From a virus, in IMG/VR virus record IMGVR_UViG_3300049733_000161, positions 1 to 45,832 of that record: a stretch of 45,832 nucleotides of DNA; one strand, 5' to 3'. Positions 8,622 through 15,553 of this stretch are shown here, one piece after another. The translations under genes and the position numbers were made by a program. The notes beneath the pieces were generated by a model. The model did not search any database. It had not been told where the DNA came from and saw only the letters and a list, made by a program, of their open reading frames with translations. Every line of letters begins with the position of its first letter. Position 1 is the first letter of the stretch.

Positions 8622-9163
8622 CGGTGTTCGCCTACGAGTACGAGCAGCGATGCCTCGAGTGGACCGACATCGTCGACCACCTCCCCCGGCTGTACCAGGA
8701 GGTCGCCGATCGGCGTGAGCCGCAGGTGATCGAGCTCGGGGTGCGGGCAGGCAACTCGACGTCGGCGTTCCTCGCCGCGATCGAGAAGGTCGGCGGCCAT
8801 CTCTGGTCCGTGGACCCGCTGCCCCCGTCGGTGCCGCCCGCCTGGTTCGAGGCGCCGTTCTGGACCTACCGCCGCGCCGACGATCTCCGCATCGTCGACG
8901 AGCTCCCCGATGACGTCGACATCGTGTTCATCGACACGTTGCACACCTACGACCAGACGATGTCCGAGCTCATCGCCTACGTCCCGAAGGTGAAGCCAGG
9001 CGGTGTCGTCCTGCTGCACGACACCGAGCTGCCGCACCCGGAAGCCGACCCGACCTGTGCCGCGTTCCCGGTCCGGCGGGCGATCGACGACTACCTCGCC
9101 GACCGGGTCGAGGTGTGCGAGTACGTGTCCGGCTGCTACGGGCTCGGTGTGATCCGGAGGTGA
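8618..9163 (+). CDS. Class I SAM-dependent methyltransferase (Methyltransf_24-like)
   Basis: A 181-residue Rossmann methyltransferase: motif I is VIELGVRAGNSTSAFL (residues about 36-51), followed by an acidic LWSVDP loop, then DIVFIDTLHTYDQTMSEL and GGVVLLHD, typical of the family whose members methylate sugars or small glycosylated products. Coupled by ATGA to the DUF616-like gene; likely O-methylates the sugar or glycan made by this cluster (inference). There is no DNA-methyltransferase DPPY/SPPF motif. Confidence 0.82.
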   Translation: MTVFAYEYEQRCLEWTDIVDHLPRLYQEVADRREPQVIELGVRAGNSTSAFLAAIEKVGGHLWSVDPLPPSVPPAWFEAPFWTYRRADDLRIVDELPDDVDIVFIDTLHTYDQTMSELIAYVPKVKPGGVVLLHDTELPHPEADPTCAAFPVRRAIDDYLADRVEVCEYVSGCYGLGVIRR

Positions 9164-9167
9164 CGCG

Positions 9168-9806
9168 GTGACCGACTACAACACCACCGACGCCATCAAG
9201 ACCTATCTGGGGATAGGCGGCACCGAGAACGACACGAACATCGCTGATGCGGTCGCGGCTGCCACCCGTGACGTCAACTCGTTCTGCGGCCGCCGCTTCG
9301 ACCAAGACGTCGACGTCGACGGCGACCCGTCGGCGACAGCCCGCACCTACGCCCCGACCAACCCGACGTTGGCGATCGTCGATGACATCTCCACTCTCAC
9401 CGACCTGGTCGTCAAGACCGACGAGGATGACGACGGCGTGTTCGAGACGACGTGGACGATCGGCACCGACTTTGAGCTCGAACCGGCGAACGGGGTCGGC
9501 CCCAACGGCGCGTCAGGTTGGCCGTACTGGCGGATCGTTGCCGTCGGCTCCAAGTGCTTCCGCGTTGTCACTCGCCGCACGTTGCAGGTGACCGCGGCGT
9601 GGGGTTGGGCTGCGGTCCCGGCCGACGTGAAGCAGGCACATCGGCTGCTCGCCGCTGGCATCTACAAGCGGAAGGATGCCCCGTTCGGGGTCGCCGGCTA
9701 CGGAGCCGACGGGCTGCTCGTCCGGGTGCGTGAAGATCCGAAGGTTGAGGAGCTGTTGCACATCTATCGTCGTGCGTCGGCTCGCCGCGGGCTGATGGTT
9801 GCCTGA
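9168..9806 (+). CDS. Head-tail connector (gp6-like adaptor)
   Basis: Likely the adaptor ring beneath the portal. The 212-residue protein begins with a short helical domain (DAIKTYLGI...IADAVAAATRDVNSFCGRRF) and continues with WGWAAVPADVKQA, the usual motif of HK97 gp6/SPP1 gp15-type connectors, ending in RRASARRGLMVA. The GTG start at 9168 follows GGAGGTGA. It resumes the structural genes after the sugar block. Confidence 0.82.
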   Translation: MTDYNTTDAIKTYLGIGGTENDTNIADAVAAATRDVNSFCGRRFDQDVDVDGDPSATARTYAPTNPTLAIVDDISTLTDLVVKTDEDDDGVFETTWTIGTDFELEPANGVGPNGASGWPYWRIVAVGSKCFRVVTRRTLQVTAAWGWAAVPADVKQAHRLLAAGIYKRKDAPFGVAGYGADGLLVRVREDPKVEELLHIYRRASARRGLMVA

Positions 9807-10204
9807 TGGCGACGTTGGCGGAGGTGATGGACGCCACCGCCGAGGCGTTGTCGGTGGTGGCCGGGGTGGAGGTGTACGGCTATCCGGTGGACAAGCCGGA
9901 GGCGCCGTGCCTGATCGTGGAGTGGCCGGAGTCGATCGACGTCGCTACCTACTTCGGGGACGACTCGGGGACGATCTTTCTGCCGGTGCGAGCCGTCGTC
10001 CCGCACGTCGACGACCGGTCATCGGTGTTGGCGTTGCAGGAGCTGATCGCGGCGGCGTTGTCGGCGCTGCAGGCTGACTCGACGTTGGATGGGGTGGTGT
10101 CGTCGGCGACGGCGACGACGGTCGGCGAGTTCGGTCGGTTGGTGGTGAACGAGGCGCTTGTCGGCGACGGGGCGGTCATCTCGCTCGAAGTGCTCGCCGA
10201 CTAA
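9806..10204 (+). CDS. Putative tail terminator / minor neck protein
   Basis: A 132-residue alpha/beta protein that opens with a helix (LAEVMDATAEALSVV) and continues with VYGYPVDKPEAPCLIVEWP, the pattern of gpU-like tail-terminator proteins. Position between the connector and the tail tube fits. It overlaps the connector stop by TGATG, and its own stop (TAA 10202-10204) overlaps the stop of a minus-strand ORF. The assignment rests mainly on size, pattern and gene order. Confidence 0.62.
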   Translation: MATLAEVMDATAEALSVVAGVEVYGYPVDKPEAPCLIVEWPESIDVATYFGDDSGTIFLPVRAVVPHVDDRSSVLALQELIAAALSALQADSTLDGVVSSATATTVGEFGRLVVNEALVGDGAVISLEVLAD

Positions 10205-10350
10205 CGCGGCATTCGCGAGTTGCAGCCGCCCCAGCATCCGGGGTACGGGCCGTGATGTCTGCACCGTCCCTCTCCGGGCATTACGGGAGGGACTCCGTAG
10301 GTCCGTGGCGGCTTAGGGCGAGGAAACAACTTCTGCCATAGGCGGCGCAT
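10201..10350 (-). CDS. Minus-strand 49-residue Cys/His-rich protein
   Basis: A short ORF running from ATG at 10350 to TAG at 10201, tail-to-tail with the tail-terminator gene and sharing bases of its stop. The protein starts MRRLWQKLFPRPKPPRTY and ends with CRHHGPYPGCWGGCNSRMPR, so three cysteines and two histidines cluster in the last 20 residues, suggesting a zinc site. A -10-like TAGAAT (10362-10357) ends 6 bases before the ATG, and there is no well-spaced SD, suggesting leaderless expression. Three other lone minus-strand genes show the same layout. Function unknown. Confidence 0.5.
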   Translation of the reverse strand: MRRLWQKLFPRPKPPRTYGVPPVMPGEGRCRHHGPYPGCWGGCNSRMPR

Positions 10351-10361
10351 GTCCTGATTCT

Positions 10362-10466
10362 ACGTCAGGGCCTACACACCCTCTCGGCCTCCGCATCGCC
10401 CGGCCTATCGGGTCCCTCCGGCCGCTCCTGGTGACCTACGTCCCCGTCACCCCTCGGCCCTGACGT
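10362..10466 (+). ncRNA. Candidate branched RNA structure in the gap before the CgeB-like gene
   Basis: ACGTCAGGGCC (10362-10372) is exactly complementary to GGCCCTGACGT (10456-10466). Inside lie CGGCC (10385-10389) with GGCCG (10420-10424), itself enclosing CCCG/CGGG (10399-10402 and 10409-10412), and a separate GGTGAC/GTCACC hairpin (10430-10435 and 10446-10451). Together they form a closed stem with two inner arms. It sits 10 bases before the AGGAGG that serves the next gene. It could be a regulatory leader, a processed RNA or a recombination scar; no known RNA family recognised. Confidence 0.4.
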
Positions 10467-10490
10467 TCATGATTCTAGGAGGCACGGCCC

Positions 10491-11528
10491 GTGAGAGTCC
10501 TCGTCGTGCATCCCGGCCCCCGGTTCTCCGTAGCCGACGTTCACAACGGGCTCGTCAAAGGCCTGCGCGCCAACGGCGCTCAGGTGTTCGACTTCAACTT
10601 CGGGGACCGCCTCGACTTCTACGACGCCGTCGACCTCGAAGTCAACGGTGAGCGTCGCAAGGCGCTCGACAAGGATGGCGCCATTCGTCTCGCCGCCGAA
10701 TCGCTCCTCGGCGAGCTCTACAAGTTCTGGCCCGACGTCGTCGTGCTCGTCTCGACGTTCTTCGTCCCGCCGATCATCCTCGAAGTCCTCGAACGCCGCC
10801 CGCATCACATCGTCGCCTGGTTCACCGAATCCCCCTACGAAGACCAGCAGCAGTTCCAGGTGGCGGAGCACGTCGACACGGTCGTCGTCAACGACCCGCT
10901 CAACCTCGGCGTGTACCGGCAGATCAACCCGCGCTCGTACTACTTCCCGCACAGCTACGACCCTGACCTGCACTGTCCAGGGCCGAAGGTCCCGGAGTAT
11001 GAATCCGATTTCGCGTTCGTCGGTACCGGGTTCCCCAGCCGGGTCGAGTTCTTCGAGTACTGCGACTTCGACGGGCTTGAGGTGCGGCTCGCCGGGAACT
11101 GGCAGATCGTCGATGACTCGCCGATCGTGAAGTACCTGATCGACGACCTCGGGGTGTGCTGCCCGAATGAGCAGACGGTCGACATCTACCGGTCGTGCAA
11201 GGCGTCGGCGAACCTGTACCGCCAGGAGATCAACGAGGGTGGCCGCAACGACGGTGTAGCCGTCGGGCCCCGTGAGGTCGAGCTCGCCGCCACTGGCACG
11301 TTCTTCCTTCGTTCCCCCCGCCCCGAGGGTGACCGGCTGTTCCCGATGTTGCCGACGTTCACCGATCCTGGGGATTTCACAGATCAGCTCCGATGGTGGC
11401 TCGCCCACGATTCGGAGCGTGAGGCTGCCGCGGTGTCCGCCCGTGGCGTGGTGGCCGACCGCACCTTCACCAACACAGCGGCCCGTCTGCTGCGGTTCGT
11501 GGATGGTGCAACCAAGACCGTGCGCTGA
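10491..11528 (+). CDS. CgeB-like glycosyltransferase
   Basis: A 345-residue GT-B-type protein resembling the CgeB/spore-maturation glycosyltransferases: N-terminal MRVLVVHPGPRFSV, a central hinge DFAFVGTGFPSRVEFFEY (the FxGxxxxxR signature), and a C-terminal VELAATGTFFLRSPRPEG. It starts at GTG 10491, 8 bases after AGGAGG (10477-10482). It sits alone between tail terminator and tail tube, separated from the 5.7-9.2 kb sugar genes, so it may act on the tail tube protein. The acceptor is inferred from location only. Confidence 0.78.
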   Translation: MRVLVVHPGPRFSVADVHNGLVKGLRANGAQVFDFNFGDRLDFYDAVDLEVNGERRKALDKDGAIRLAAESLLGELYKFWPDVVVLVSTFFVPPIILEVLERRPHHIVAWFTESPYEDQQQFQVAEHVDTVVVNDPLNLGVYRQINPRSYYFPHSYDPDLHCPGPKVPEYESDFAFVGTGFPSRVEFFEYCDFDGLEVRLAGNWQIVDDSPIVKYLIDDLGVCCPNEQTVDIYRSCKASANLYRQEINEGGRNDGVAVGPREVELAATGTFFLRSPRPEGDRLFPMLPTFTDPGDFTDQLRWWLAHDSEREAAAVSARGVVADRTFTNTAARLLRFVDGATKTVR

Positions 11529-11567
11529 CCGGCGCCCGGATCCACCACGTCACAAGGAAGGTCAGAG

Positions 11568-11969
11568 ATGACTCGACGTGCCGGCCGCAACGGGCGGCTT
11601 TACATCAACCTCACTTCGGGCGGCACCGCTGAGCCGGTGGCGTTCCTCAACACATGGTCGTTCAACCAGGTCTCTGACCGGTTCGAGGTCACGGCGTTCG
11701 GTGATAGCAACAAGACCTACGTTGCTGGTCTGCCGGACGCGTCCGGGGACTTCGCCGGGTTCTGGGATGACGCCACCGTCCAGACGTACACGGCTGCGCT
11801 CGACGGCGTGGCCCGCAAGTTCTACCTGTACCCGGACACGTCGAACGCGTCGGGCGTCTACTGGTTCGGTACGGCGTTCTTCGACTTCTCGGCGTCCGGT
11901 TCGACCGGTGGCGCGATCACGACCTCGGGTTCGTGGTCGGCGGCGTCGGCGATCGCCAAGGTCGGCTGA
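11568..11969 (+). CDS. Major tail tube protein
   Basis: A 133-residue beta-rich protein starting MTRRAGRNGRLYINL, with WSFNQVSDRFEVTAFGD and a serine/threonine/glycine-rich C-terminus (SGSTGGAITTSGSWSA). The pattern (RxGrxG, W.., fEvTaFGDsnk) is that of siphophage tail tube subunits, and it lies immediately before the tail chaperones. The strong RBS AAGGAAGG supports high expression. The many S/T residues are possible sites for the adjacent glycosyltransferase (inference). Confidence 0.85.
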   Translation: MTRRAGRNGRLYINLTSGGTAEPVAFLNTWSFNQVSDRFEVTAFGDSNKTYVAGLPDASGDFAGFWDDATVQTYTAALDGVARKFYLYPDTSNASGVYWFGTAFFDFSASGSTGGAITTSGSWSAASAIAKVG

Positions 11970-11996
11970 TAGCCGACAGAAAGAGGTCAACCGCCC

Positions 11997-12317
11997 GTGG
12001 CCAAGCAATGGGCTTGCATCATCGAAGGCAAGACGGTTCGCGTCCAATCCATTCCTGCTCTCGAGCTGGAAGACATCGCCAAGGCGGCGGGGCTGACGTG
12101 GGGAGACGTGCAATACACCCCACTCAAATCCGCTGCCGGCGCGGTGGCCGTCTACGAGCGATGCTGTCGCGAAGTGGGGGCGACACCGAAACCGAACATC
12201 TCGGCCGAGGATCTGATCGGGGTGTACGAGCTCGTGGATGATGACCTGCCGAATGAGTACGAGGATGGGCTGCCTGTAGAGGGAAAAGCAGAACCCTCGA
12301 CTGGTGGATCATCGTGA
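11997..12317 (+). CDS. Tail assembly chaperone, G-type (zero frame)
   Basis: A 106-residue protein starting at GTG 11997 (MAKQWACIIEGKTV) between tail tube and tape measure, the fixed position of the lambda gpG-type chaperone that coats the tape measure protein. The C-terminus is acidic (ELVDDDLPNEYEDG). Near the end lies the heptamer GGGAAAA (12281-12287), in the phase G GGA AAA, so a fraction of ribosomes should shift -1 into the following frame. Confidence 0.8.
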   Translation: MAKQWACIIEGKTVRVQSIPALELEDIAKAAGLTWGDVQYTPLKSAAGAVAVYERCCREVGATPKPNISAEDLIGVYELVDDDLPNEYEDGLPVEGKAEPSTGGSS

Positions 12318-12415
12318 TGGCATCCCTCTACGGGTGGTCGCCGGACGTGACGCGCCGCCAGTCGCTACGAGACATGCATCTGTTGTTGGATGCCCGCCGA
12401 TCGGTGGAGCGCTAG
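11997..12415 (+). CDS. Tail assembly chaperone, G-T frameshift fusion
   Basis: A -1 shift on GGGAAAA (12281-12287) joins residues 1-97 of the G protein to a 42-residue extension ending at TAG 12413-12415, 139 residues in all. The extension begins SRTLDWWIIVMASLYGWSPD and ends DMHLLLDARRSVER, hydrophobic then basic, as in known gpT parts. No stop codon interrupts the -1 frame between the slip site and 12413. An ATG at 12317 (TGATG overlap with the G stop) could also give the last 32 residues separately. Frameshifted G/GT pairs are conserved in siphophages. Confidence 0.75.
12281..12287 (+). promoter_or_regulatory. Programmed -1 frameshift site GGGAAAA
   Basis: The heptamer fits X XXY YYZ with the zero-frame codons GGA (12282-12284) and AAA (12285-12287), one base different from the lambda G/T site GGGAAAG. 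The -1 frame stays open for 42 codons after the slip. No clear downstream stimulatory hairpin was found in a quick reading. Confidence 0.75.
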
Positions 12416-12648
12416 TACGCCACCGATCGTGCTTCGACGATGCGGCGCATCTCTTGCATGTCGTCGTCGCTGGCGGGTCGCTTGAGCACTCCGACGATCG
12501 AACCGCCGGTCAGGCCACCGAGGACCGACTTCTCCATGTTGGTGATGCTCACGAGCTCCCACCCGTCGGCGCCGAGGAGCTGTAGCTCGTCTTGTAGCCG
12601 GTCGTACATGAGGTTGTGCCACTTGACCGTCTTGTAGGCCCAGATCAT
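12412..12648 (-). CDS. DUF4177-like small protein, minus strand
   Basis: A 78-residue protein on the opposite strand within the tail operon. The N-terminal half, YKTVKWHN...LQDELQLLGADGWELVSI, is the DUF4177 pattern (YK.v......l...Ln.lGadGWElV). The C-terminal half has GGLTGGSIVGVLKRP. Its stop overlaps the chaperone frame's stop by CTAG (12412-12415). A -10-like CAGACT ends 7 bases before the ATG and no SD is evident, pointing to a self-standing, perhaps leaderless, transcript. This looks like a moron inserted into the tail operon; function unknown. Confidence 0.8.
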   Translation of the reverse strand: MIWAYKTVKWHNLMYDRLQDELQLLGADGWELVSITNMEKSVLGGLTGGSIVGVLKRPASDDDMQEMRRIVEARSVAY

Positions 12649-12665
12649 CGCCGGGAGTCTGCCAC

Positions 12666-13130
12666 ATGGGTACGTCGTCGTCGGCTGCCGAGCTCGTCGG
12701 CAAGATCACGAAGGCGTCGGTCGACTTGCAGAAGTCGCAGGGGCGGACGGTTGGGGCGGCGGCGGCGGAGTCGAAGCGGATCATCGAATCGGCGATGGGC
12801 GTGGCGACCGGTGACCGGCGGCTGTCGGGTAGGCGCAACGCCCGCATCGGTGTCCGTTACAAGGTGTTCGAGGGTGGGACTCGGACGGTGGCGAACGTGC
12901 GGGCCTACGGTCCGGCGCATCTTGTCGAGCGGCCGACGTCAGCGCACGTGATTCGGCCGCGCCGTAAGCGGGCGATCGTCATTCCCGGCGTCGGACCTCG
13001 GATGGTCGCTCACCACCCTGGTGCCCGTGGCAAGTTCCCGTTCCGCACCGGCACCACCGCAGCGATCCCGCGGGTCAACAGGATCGTTCGTACCGGCACG
13101 TTCAACGCAGGACTAGGGGCGTTCCGCTGA
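12666..13130 (+). CDS. HK97 gp10-like tail/neck protein
   Basis: A 154-residue basic protein: an N-terminal helix (AAELVGKITKASVDL), then ARIGVRYKVF, VRAYGPAHLVERPTSAH, HHPGARGKFPFRTG. This (V.A.GP.HL.E..T..H, HpGt.Gk.pf) is the pattern of actinophage proteins related to HK97 gp10. RBS GGGAG precedes ATG 12666. Usually such genes lie between connector and tail terminator; here it follows the chaperones and the minus-strand DUF4177 gene. Confidence 0.65.
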   Translation: MGTSSSAAELVGKITKASVDLQKSQGRTVGAAAAESKRIIESAMGVATGDRRLSGRRNARIGVRYKVFEGGTRTVANVRAYGPAHLVERPTSAHVIRPRRKRAIVIPGVGPRMVAHHPGARGKFPFRTGTTAAIPRVNRIVRTGTFNAGLGAFR

Positions 13131-15553
13131 TGGCCGCATCCGAGAAGCTCCAATTCTTGATCACCGCCAACGTCGGCGACGCGGTGAAGGGGTTCGAGAA
13201 GGTCGGCGCGTCGGCGGACAAGAACCTGTCCAAGGCGGAGCAGCGCACCGACAAGCTCGCCAACAACCTGATCGGGTTCGGTACGAAGGCCATCGCCGTC
13301 GCGGGGGTGGCGACGATCGGGTTGGCGAAGCTCGGCCAGTCCGCAGCCGAGCAGGCCGACCAGGTGTCACGAGCCGGGGAGGTGTTCGGCGAAGCATCCG
13401 GCCAGGTCGAGGACTTCGGCGCGGCCGCATCCCGCACCGCCGGCATCTCGAAGACCGCCGCCCTGGACGCCGCATCATTCTTCGGGACGTTCGGCAAGTC
13501 CGCCGGTTTGGCTGACGAGGAGTTGGCGACCTTCTCGACGACGCTGGTACAGGCCGCCGGCGACCTGTCGTCCTTCACGGGCATCCCCGTGCAGCAGGCG
13601 CTCGACGCGATCGGGTCCGGACTGGCCGGCGAATCGGAGCCGCTCAAGAGGTTCGGCATCTTCCTCAACGACGCGGCGCTCAAGGCCGAGTACCTAGCAC
13701 TCACCGGCGAGAAGGTGACCGGCGTTCTCACCGGCCAGCAGAAGGTGCTTGCCGCGAACTCGCTCATCTTGAAGCAGCTCGGCGACGCCCAGGGCGACTT
13801 TGTCCGCACCTCCGACTCGGCGGTCAACCAGCAGAAGACCGCGACTGCCGAGTTCGCGAACGCCGCCGCGTCGCTTGGTCAGGCCGTGTTGCCGGCCATG
13901 TCGAAGCTTGCCGGGTTCGCAGCCGACGCCGCCGGTGGACTGCTCAAGTTGAACGAATCGACCGGCGGGCTGGTCGGCAACCTGTTGGTGTTCGGCGTTG
14001 CTGGCACCGCCGCGGTGGGGGCGCTGTCCACCATCGGTGGAGCGGCGATCAAGCTGCGCGGCACTCTGACAGACAACACGAAGGTCATCGGTCGGCTCGT
14101 CACCTCGCTCGGCGGGCTCGGCGTCGTCGGTGCCGCAGCCGGGGGCGTCGCCGCCGTGGCCGCGGTTCACTACGCGCTGGTCGGCCGCGAGAAGGCGAAG
14201 CTCCAGAAGATCACCGACGACTACACGGCGGCGCTCCAAGCGGAAGCGAGCGGACAGGGCGACGCGCTCGAGGCCGTCATCGCCCGCCAACTCGCAGACT
14301 CGAAGGCGCTCGACCTCGCCGACCAGCTCGGCATCTCGACGCAGGATCTAGCAAAGGCGATCCGTGGGCAGGAGATCCCCGCTCTGCGTGAGGCGGCGGC
14401 GGTGTCCGAGGAGGTCAACGCTGCCCGGCTCTCCGGCGACGCCGCGCTCGAACGGTTGCGGGGCACCTACGGGGACAACGCTCGTGAGGCGTTGAACCTC
14501 GTCAACGCCCTCTCGCCGCTCACCGAAGGGTATGAGCGGGCTACCAGGGCGCAGGAGATCATCAAGACCACCACGGCAGCGGTGACGACCGAGACGCAGG
14601 CGGCGACCGTCGCCACGTTCGAGTACGCCGCCGCGCAGGAGGCCAGCGCCGAGATCACGTCGGAGATCGCCGACGCGACGAACGAGGTGGCGGAGGCGTA
14701 CAAGCGGCAGACCGACGCCGCGAACGAAGCGCTCAACGCCACCTTGGGGCTGTTCAACGCCGAGCTCAGTCAGCGTGACGCCGCCCGCGACACGGCGTCG
14801 GCGATGAACGAGCTCGCGTTGGCTACCGAGGTCGCGAAGCAGGACACGGACGAGGGGCGGGAGGCGGCCGCCGGGCTGGCCGCTCAGCAGGACGACGCCA
14901 TCGACTCGGCGTTGCGTCTCGCGGCGGAGAACGCCCGCCTGGCCGAGTCGCAAGGCAAGATCAGCGAAGGCGCCGAAGGTGCAAGTGAGTCGGCGAAGAT
15001 CCAGGCCGACACCCTCCGGGCCCTCGCTACGAACGCCATTCCGCCGGTGCGCGAGGAACTGTTGCGGATGGCGACTCAGCTCGACGATCTGGCGGGCACT
15101 GTGGCGAGGCCGACCGTCGATCTCAACGATGGCGGTACCGAGGCGCGGATCGAGAACATCCGGCGTCGGCTGATCGAGTTGAACGGGGCGACGGCTCGCC
15201 TGACGATCAACGTCGGCGTGACTGGTGGCGGGGCGCAGCAGTTCGTGTCGGGTCGCAGCGACCTCGACTTCGAAACTCAGGCCGGGGGACCGATCCCCGG
15301 CGCCAAGGGGGAACCGGCGTTCGGTATCGCTCACGGCGGCGAGTTCGTGCTGTCCGCCGATGTGGTCGACGCGATCAAGAAGGGCGGGAAGACGGCAGGG
15401 CTCGGAGCGCTCGGCGGATTCAGCGGGGGCGGCAACGGCAATGGCGGCGCCATGTCGATCGGTGTCGTCAACGTGTACGGCGTCCAGGATGTTCGTGGGT
15501 TCCTCGCAGAGCTCGCCAAGTACCGGCGGCAGGGTGGCCGCGTCCCGGTCTGA
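13130..15553 (+). CDS. Tape measure protein
   Basis: An 807-residue protein that sets tail length and probably is ejected with DNA. Long alanine-rich helical stretches, a TMP-like N-terminus (LQFLITANVGDAVKGFEKVG), and three hydrophobic segments around residues 45-65, 275-305 and 320-345. The C-terminal part carries the tail-tip recognition motif FGIAHGGEFVLSADVVDAI near residues 725-745. It overlaps its neighbours by TGATG on both sides. By the usual rule of about 1.5 angstrom per residue the tail would be near 120 nm. Confidence 0.92.
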   Translation: MAASEKLQFLITANVGDAVKGFEKVGASADKNLSKAEQRTDKLANNLIGFGTKAIAVAGVATIGLAKLGQSAAEQADQVSRAGEVFGEASGQVEDFGAAASRTAGISKTAALDAASFFGTFGKSAGLADEELATFSTTLVQAAGDLSSFTGIPVQQALDAIGSGLAGESEPLKRFGIFLNDAALKAEYLALTGEKVTGVLTGQQKVLAANSLILKQLGDAQGDFVRTSDSAVNQQKTATAEFANAAASLGQAVLPAMSKLAGFAADAAGGLLKLNESTGGLVGNLLVFGVAGTAAVGALSTIGGAAIKLRGTLTDNTKVIGRLVTSLGGLGVVGAAAGGVAAVAAVHYALVGREKAKLQKITDDYTAALQAEASGQGDALEAVIARQLADSKALDLADQLGISTQDLAKAIRGQEIPALREAAAVSEEVNAARLSGDAALERLRGTYGDNAREALNLVNALSPLTEGYERATRAQEIIKTTTAAVTTETQAATVATFEYAAAQEASAEITSEIADATNEVAEAYKRQTDAANEALNATLGLFNAELSQRDAARDTASAMNELALATEVAKQDTDEGREAAAGLAAQQDDAIDSALRLAAENARLAESQGKISEGAEGASESAKIQADTLRALATNAIPPVREELLRMATQLDDLAGTVARPTVDLNDGGTEARIENIRRRLIELNGATARLTINVGVTGGGAQQFVSGRSDLDFETQAGGPIPGAKGEPAFGIAHGGEFVLSADVVDAIKKGGKTAGLGALGGFSGGGNGNGGAMSIGVVNVYGVQDVRGFLAELAKYRRQGGRVPV

